Source of the DNA: Ovis canadensis
Lineage: Eukaryota > Chordata > Mammalia > Artiodactyla > Bovidae
DNA length: 64,000 nucleotides
Direction: 5' to 3'
Assembly: GCF_042477335.2 (NCBI RefSeq)
Contig: NC_091246.1
Coordinates: 107,661,001 to 107,725,000 of the forward strand
This document shows positions 57,541 to 64,000 of the stretch, piece after piece. Under the pieces are notes generated by a model that was not told the origin of the DNA, made no database searches, and saw only the letters and a list, made by a program, of their open reading frames with translations. Both the position numbers and the translations under genes were made by a program. Each line of letters opens with the position of its first letter. The first letter of the stretch is position 1.

Positions 57541-58032
57541 GGGGCTTCCTAGGTGGCTCAGTCGGAGAAGGCAATGGCACCCCACTTCAGTGCTCTTGCC
57601 TGGAAAAGCCCATGGACGGAAGAGCTTGGTAGGCTGCAGTCCATGGGGTTGCTAAGAGTCGGACACGATTAAGCGGTTTCACTTTCACTTTCATGCACTG
57701 GAGAAGGAAATGGCAACCTACTCCAGTGTTCTTGCCTGGAGAGTCCCAGGGATGTGGGAGCCTGGTGGGTTGCTGTCTATGGGGTCGCACAGAGTCCGAC
57801 AGGACTGAAGCGGCTCAGCAGCAGCAGCAGGTGGCTCAGTGGTAAAGAATCTGCCTCCAATGCAAGAGACGCGGGTTCGATCCCTGGGTAGTGAAGATCC
57901 TCTGGAGAAAGAAATGGCAACCCATTCCAGATTCTTGCCTGGAAAATCCCACAGGCAGAGGTGCCTGGCAGGCTGCATGCCGTCCATGGGGTCACGAAAG
58001 AATCACACATGACTTAGGGACTAAACAACAGC
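57541..58032 (+). repeat. Bov-tA SINE split by a Bov-A2
   Basis: The head 'ggggcttcctaggtggctc' (57541-57562) resumes at 57829 ('aggtggctcagtggtaaag') and continues to about 58032. Perfect 11-bp target repeats aaacaagattt flank the whole (57530-57540, 58033-58043). Confidence 0.93.
57563..57828 (+). repeat. Bov-A2 SINE nested in Bov-tA
   Basis: Complete BovA dimer with AGC tail, flanked by its own 12-bp repeat aggtggctcagt (57551-57562 and 57829-57840). Confidence 0.95.
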
Positions 58033-58043
58033 AAACAAGATTT

Positions 58044-58881
58044 ATTTAACAGATGCAAAGCTCCTCTTCCTCAACAGCTATTTTAACATTATTATTACTA
58101 CTGGATAATAGTACCTATCACAGTTTTTTCAGTTACCTGAGAGAGGCATGGGACAGTTGGCCCAAAGTTCAGGCAGTTTGCTTCAGGAATTTCTCAAGAT
58201 AAAATCTCAGCATGTAAGGGGTCATTAAAATGATCTAGTTTCGGCTTCTGAATTTCCCTGAAAATGAACTGAGACCTAACAAGATAGCTACTTGCCCAGG
58301 GCACATACTAGGGTGGAACTGGGGAACATGCTCTCTTTGAGCTAACTGCCCCTCGGTTGAAGGACAAGCTGGGTAATTTCTTCTCTCTTCACTACTTCCC
58401 ATTAAATGGATTCCTGTGATCACCTCTGAAAAATGTTCTCAGGCTATATTCCTCAGCAAACTTACATGTAGAGTTGGTATTAAAGGCAGGGGTACATTTT
58501 GGGGGGCTCCCTTTTAAAAGCAGATCCATGCTGTCACCAGCACATGCAGCTTTTTCTAATGTATTATTGATGATGGTGGGGAAGGAAACATGCCACACAG
58601 GGAGCATTAAACATGAATCTCACTGAATCTTCCAGTACCTAGTGACTTATAATTTGCCCCCACCTGGACCAGTGGGCAAATTATCTGACAAGCAGTTAGA
58701 AAATCTGGACTTTCCACCTGGCTTTGCCATCAACCTGCTGCATGTCTGGACCAGTCAGTTTCTCTGGAGCTATTTGCACATACTTTTAATTTTTATGATA
58801 TACACATATTTTAATCTTTACTTATATGTGTGTGCTATATATTTGTGTATATACATATGCATGTATATATGTCATTCATTA
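58044..58881. other. Intergenic sequence
   Basis: No supported gene. TA/CA-rich tract at about 58795-58870. Confidence 0.45.
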
Positions 58882-59047
58882 AAATTTTTTTTTAACTGGA
58901 GTATAATTGCTTTACAATGTTGTGTTTCTGCTGTACAGCAATGCATATTTCATTTTTAATCTTGGTAATCTGTTGATTCATAAATCATTTGTTTTTATGT
59001 TGTCTGATGCTATTGTGTATATCAACATACAGTAAGTCCCTTACTCA
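58882..59047 (-). repeat. L1 3'-end fragment
   Basis: 'aactggagtataattgcttt', 'acaatgttgtgtttctgctg' and 'acatacagtaagtccctta' are the inverse of an artiodactyl L1 end. Confidence 0.65.
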
Positions 59048-59078
59048 TAGCAGATGGAGAAGCAGCAGAACCAGCTAT

Positions 59079-59359
59079 GCTGCTGCTGCTGCTGCTGCTG
59101 CTAAGTCGCTTCAGTCATGTCCCACTCTGTGCTACCCCAGAGACAGCAGCCCACCAGGCTCCCTGTCCCTGGGATTCTCCAGGCAAGAACACTGGAGTGG
59201 GTTGCCATTTCCTTCTCCAATGCATGAAAGTGAAAAGTGAAAGTGAAGTCGCTCAGTCGTGTCCAACTCTCAGTGACCATGGACTGCAGCCCACCAGGCT
59301 CCTCCGTCCATGGGATTTTCCAGGCAAGAGTACTGGACTGGGGTGCCATTGCCTTCTCT
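59079..59359 (-). repeat. Bov-A2 SINE
   Basis: Reverse BovA dimer starting with a CTG-repeat tail (seven or eight units). Flanked by gaaccagctat (59068-59078) and gaaccaactat (59361-59371). Confidence 0.95.
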
Positions 59360-59394
59360 GGAACCAACTATAGCACCCTGCTTATTCTTGTATT

Positions 59395-59545
59395 AAGTAT
59401 GCAATGAGTGTTAAACTTGCAAAGTGCTTTAGTGTTGCTTCTGCCCTCTTCTTGCAGATGAGCATAGGAGCCCAGAGAGCTGATTTCTCCAGGTTGCACA
59501 GCTGGAGAGCCCAGGATTGCTTCTTGCTCTGTGCCACATTCCTCT
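59395..59545 (-). repeat. MIR element
   Basis: 'acttgcaaagtgctttag', 'tcttgcagatgagcatagg', 'aggttgcacagctggagag' match the inverse MIR core. Confidence 0.6.
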
Positions 59546-60520
59546 GTGAAAATTTTTACAAAGACAGGTCTCTAGGAGCCAACCATCTGCACCCCTCACC
59601 CCATTTTCTCATTCAGAACAGCAATACCTGAACCAGAACATAACAGTCTTGGGTTCAGGAGTTCAAAATTAAAGCAAAACTCAAAGTCAGCACCTTGTCA
59701 CTTGTGCTGTGTTCTTTTAAAGATACCAACTCTGTTGTGTGAATTTTGAGCCCACAAGGACCTTTGGGACAAGGTTATAGTTCCTCTAATGAGGATACAG
59801 TGACAAGTCTCAGTTGTTTTAGAGTGTTGAACTCAGTGTAAGAGACTTAGAAATTCATGATCAAATAAAGAAGCAATATAAAAATTAACAAATTTATAAA
59901 GTTAAGTCAATGTTAAGAAGTGATCCTTCTCCCTCACACAACAGACACCCAGATTATCAACAGTAGGGGCAGGTGGAAGAGCTAACAAAGGAGTTATTCA
60001 CTATTAATGATGAGATGGTAAAGCTGCTCTTGCTTGCTTTAGGGAAGCACCTTCTTGATGTGAGATATGATGTGGGGAGCTGTCTGCCGTGTTGGAAATT
60101 AAGTCTGGGCACTTTCTCCTGTTTCGATTGACCTTGATGAGCCTGGCTGGAATCCAGGGGTGTGTAGCGCAGCAAGCAATTTCTCTGCACTGAAGCTGTC
60201 TCTGCCTCTGTCACCCGCAGGCTGGGAGACCTTGACAGCTTGGAGGCTAAAAGAACCCCACAGAGCACTAGGGCTGTGCGGTGTCCCTCAGCAAAGACCT
60301 TACATCTGTGGGGATGGACTGCCAGCCTAGACAACAACTCCTGGCTGTTGTCCTGGAGCAAAGATACTCACCTTCCATGTTTGAGTCTGGCTGATTATGT
60401 AAGGCATTCATTGCAACTCTAGCTAGAGCTCTCCAGCCCCTCCTGGTAAACCTCATCCTCAGGGTCCTGTTCTAGAACTTTTTCTCTGCTGATTTGAAAA
60501 TCTCTCCCTGGGCAGTAGTC
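59546..60520. other. Intergenic sequence
   Basis: No supported gene. A 134-codon minus frame (59957-60361) has no recognisable features. Confidence 0.45.
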
Positions 60521-60540
60521 AGTCTAATCTAATCTAATCT
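60521..60540. repeat. (TAATC)n short tandem repeat
   Basis: Four units of taatc in tandem. Confidence 0.85.
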
Positions 60541-60645
60541 CAGGAGTATCCCTGAGGTTGTTATAAGAACTAAATGAGAAAACCTAATAGTAAGTACTAG
60601 ATGCATGTTAGCAGTTATTATCATCACTGGTATTATTTTTAGCCA
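60541..60645 (+). repeat. MIR fragment
   Basis: 'gaggttgttataagaactaa', 'atgagaaaacctaatagtaa' and 'agcagttattatcatcactg' match the MIR 3' part. Confidence 0.55.
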
Positions 60646-61289
60646 TTCTGTGGTCACAGATGATGTTGATGGCAGATTTTTCTACAATTCAAGCCTTTTC
60701 TAGGAGCACTAGACCTGAATATCCAACCCCATACAGGAGGGTATTGCCATATCCTAAGTGGATGTACTTAGATTTTTAAAATTCACCATTCTCAAAATGG
60801 AATATAGTTGTAGTCCCTGTTGCAACTCATCGTCTGGTCTAGTCTCTGTGAATGGCACTGATAACAGTCAGGGGCTAGGCCAGTAACCTGGCAACCATCG
60901 CCAGTTCCTCCTATTATCTTTCAAATCCGCTTTCTTCACCTGCCCCCGCCTCCTGCCTTAGTAATGGCAGGAACTGACCATGCCTGCATCATTCCATCAT
61001 TTCTCCTCCCACCAGTGTGCACCTCAGCTTGTCCTGGAAGCAGCCAGCTTCGTCATTATATAATGTGATGTGATCATATCATTTCCCGACTGTAAATCTT
61101 CCGTTCACTTCCCACAAACTTCCAGGAAAATGTAAACGTGAGCGTGTGACGCTCCTTACATAACATCTGTTTTCTCGCCACTTTCCCTTCTCACACTCGG
61201 AAGCCTGGCTCTGCTGACCAGCGATGGACACCAGTGGTTTTCTGCCTTTGTGTCTCCGCATGTGCTGTCTCCCTCCCCTGTGCACACCT

Positions 61290-61545
61290 CCCTCCTCCCC
61301 CACAAGGTAGAAGGATGTCATTCTGTTGGTCCTTCAGGATTCAGCCCGGGTGTCTTCTCTTTGAGGAAGTCTTCACTAAGCCTCAGGCTGAGTACGGAGT
61401 TTATATTCTACAGGATTGTAATTTCTCTCTCTTCCACCAAGTGAGTTCCCAAGGGCAGTAGAACAAGTCTTTAATCTTGATGGCCACGGTGCTTTACTGG
61501 TGTATAGAAGGTGTCCATCACATATTTGCTGAATATGAGAATGGC
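61290..61545 (+). repeat. L2 3'-end fragment
   Basis: 'tttgaggaagtcttcactaa', 'ccaagggcagtagaacaag', 'gtgtccatcacatatttgct' follow the L2 3' end. Confidence 0.6.
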
Positions 61546-61644
61546 CCGGAACTAGAATAAATATATTTGGTTTTATAGCTGATTTTATTCTGATTCAAAG
61601 CCATTCTCACTTTCAGTAAATATGTGATAGACACCAACACAACA

Positions 61645-61785
61645 TTTTTTCGAAGCTGCAGGTTTTTCACCTGTGAAATGGGGACAAATGATGCCCCCTA
61701 ATGTTGTGAGGATTAATGAAAAGTGAATGTGAAAGTCTGCTATAAAGTGTATAGCACGGTACCCGAGTCGTCATAATAAATGCAA
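61645..61785 (+). repeat. MIR element
   Basis: 'tcacctgtgaaatggggac', 'gttgtgaggattaatgaaa' and 'ctataaagtgtatagcacgg' match the MIR core and 3' part. Confidence 0.72.
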
Positions 61786-64000
61786 ACCCATCTTTCCATA
61801 CATGCACGTAATGTGTGCATTTGTATGCATCCATGTGTCTGTTGGTGCACCTGCATGCTTACTTGGAAAAACAGCTTCCAAAACCTTCACTGCTCTTGAT
61901 CCCCCCCTGAACATACCTGCTGAAATAGGTGGGTAGATAATTTTGATAAGTAGTCCAGGTTTAATAGCAGTGCTGTCCAGTTAGCAGACCTATGAATTCA
62001 TCACATCCATACACACAAATGCAAACTGCAAATTTATAGGGCACTGAACAGTTACTAGAATCCACTACAGCTCTTATTACGGCTGTTACTGCTTTCTCTA
62101 CTAAATGCTTTTATGCTGAAAGCACTTCCCAGCCGGGCTTTTGTCTTATTTTCACATCAGTTACTGAACGCGTGGTTTTCCCAGTTTGCATGCCAAGGGG
62201 TCCCTTCCCTTTTCCAGTGCTCAGCTGGGTGGGTAGCAGAGCCTGTCGTCTTTCCGTTCCCGGAGGTCGATGGAGGAAGTTTGTGTAGAATAGGTACTCG
62301 GTAAAATCCGCCAGAACCCATGAAGGCGTAAATCGACCGGTGCTTGTTTATAACGCTTTGAGTTGCCACCATTATGTCTGCGCTTCGGGCCTGCCCTGAT
62401 TGTGGAATCTGCTCTTCTAACGTCAGTAGCGGGGGAAATTCTTGGTCTTTGGTTTCCCGGGAGGGTAACTGCCTCTCCTTCCGCAGCGCGGGTTGCCAGC
62501 TGCCCGGTTGCCCCGGGGCTTTGAAGTGGGAGGCGCTCCGGGGCGCCTTGCCTCCTAGGTGCCCGCAGCCCCTCGCCCACCTCCTCGACCTCCTGCCTCC
62601 CGTTCTGCTCTGAAAAGCCAGGTGGCGCCAGCCCACAAGCCCTACCGGAGTGGAGGGCGCGGAGTTGGAAGGCGGGCAGGCTGGGCTGGCGCTCCCTCCC
62701 CTGCGCACCCCTGGAGGGATACGAGGTGTCCTGTGTGCCACATGCAGCTTGGGGAATGGAAGTAATTAAAGCCATGAGGTTTCTGGCTTTTCACGGTGTT
62801 TTCAGTGGGTTTTGATTTGGGGAAGGAGGGCGAGGAGTGGGGCAGGCCTGTTCCAGTCTCGCAGCATCCTGTGTCCGCCTGTCTGTGCTGCAGATGACGC
62901 GCGCACGCGCAGGCAGGGTCGGAGGCCTGGTGTCCTGAGCCAGGCATAACTGTGCTGAGTGACAGAGCCCTGAAGGCAGGTCCTAAAGAGGCAGGCCCAA
63001 CCCAGCTGTGAAAGGAGGGCTTTGAGCTTCCCTCACACGACAGCTGAGGGTCTGACTCTATTAGGGAAGGCACACGTTTCAACTTTCAAACCCCAGTCTT
63101 TATCCTTGAAGTGTTTCCAGGCTTTGAACTACTGTCATTTAACAGGGAGAAGAGAGAAACGCCATTATGTGATTATTATAGATTTACTTGATTTAAACCA
63201 AACTTCATTGAACAGAAATGTTGGTTGAAACTTAGAAAATAACCACTTATCTGCTAATGAGAATTTAGCCATCTACACATTTCAAATCATCACCAAATTT
63301 TAAGTTAAGATGAATCCAATAAAAGTAATTTTCTGGTATTTATTGGAAAGCTAGGAACACAGAGTTGGTATTATGGCCTGTAACAATTTTAGAACTTTAA
63401 TAGAAATGACAGTAACACATATGCAAACACATAGAGCTCTCAGCAATGTGGGTCATGATGACAGTGTGCTACTAATGCTGCCTTTTCTGTGATGCTGGTG
63501 GTATGTTTGTTACAGTGTGGACTTCAGAACAGTGTTTTTCATACTGCAGGTTGCTATCCATTAGTAACTCATGAGATTAGTAATGTGCAATTTGATTAGC
63601 AGTTTTAAAGTGGCATAGAAAAGAAGTTTTCCCCATGAGTGTATATGCATGTATACTGAGTCACAATGCAAAATATACTTCTTGTCATGGATTACATTAA
63701 AAAGTGAGAGTGACAGTGGTAGAGAAATCCAACAAGGGCCCCATCAGTGTTATGCTCCTGGAGTTTGGGGCGCAAGGCTGGGGCTCCTGCTGCCCTGCAG
63801 GAGCTAGAGGGTATGTGCCCTCTTGCAGACCTGACCCTGAGCATGATCCTCAGAGAAAATGAGATCAGGAGATGAGGATTCCGTTTTTCAAATCTCAGCC
63901 CTGTGGGTTTTTTCCTGTTTATAAAAGTAATACATGATAAGAGATCATGTCAGATCTCAGGCCCCAGGAAAAAGATTGGCATGGAAGAGTGAGATGGAGC
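61786..64000. other. Intergenic sequence
   Basis: No supported gene or young repeat. A weak CpG-rich patch lies at about 62420-62720, with overlapping open frames on both strands that I consider accidental. Confidence 0.45.

Overview
The window is mammalian nuclear DNA from a ruminant. It carries many copies of ruminant-specific short retroposons (Bov-tA, Bov-A2, CHR-2 type) and a 5'-truncated BovB (RTE-type) LINE. These lie over older mammalian repeats (MIR, L2, L1M). The species within ruminants cannot be fixed by eye; a bovid is most likely.

Only one protein-coding host gene is visible: HAND2, on the + strand. Its first coding exon is 29363-29917, the intron 29918-31254, and the second coding exon 31255-31353. 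Together they encode a 217-residue basic helix-loop-helix transcription factor with an alanine run and intact splice sites. A TATA/CCAAT promoter lies near 28255-28433. The leader is about 930 nt, GC-rich, and holds several upstream ORFs and two G-quadruplex-type G runs. The 3' UTR carries a Bov-tA SINE and ends at an AATAAA at 32223. On the minus strand, divergent from HAND2, promoter-like and splice-like signals fit an antisense lncRNA of the HAND2-AS1 (Upperhand) type.

Layout. 1-17.5 kb is AT-rich, gene-free and crowded with SINEs, several nested inside older repeats. 17.5-44.7 kb is the HAND2 domain: unique sequence, a chain of CpG islands (about 19.8-21.1, 28.3-30.0, 33.0-33.7, 35.5-36.7, 39.3-40.9 and 41.5-42.1 kb), and a single recognisable ruminant SINE, the one in the HAND2 3' UTR. 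44.7-64 kb returns to ordinary intergenic sequence with MIR, L2 and a few Bov elements, interrupted by an isolated CpG-rich block at about 47.6-49.7 kb.

This is the usual architecture of a developmental transcription factor: one small gene in a repeat-poor regulatory landscape of CpG islands and probable enhancers. I saw no operon, CRISPR array, prophage or other novel multi-gene system. The points worth following are post-transcriptional control of HAND2 (uORFs, G-quadruplexes, SINE in the 3' UTR), the orphan CpG islands and some unusual retroposon events.
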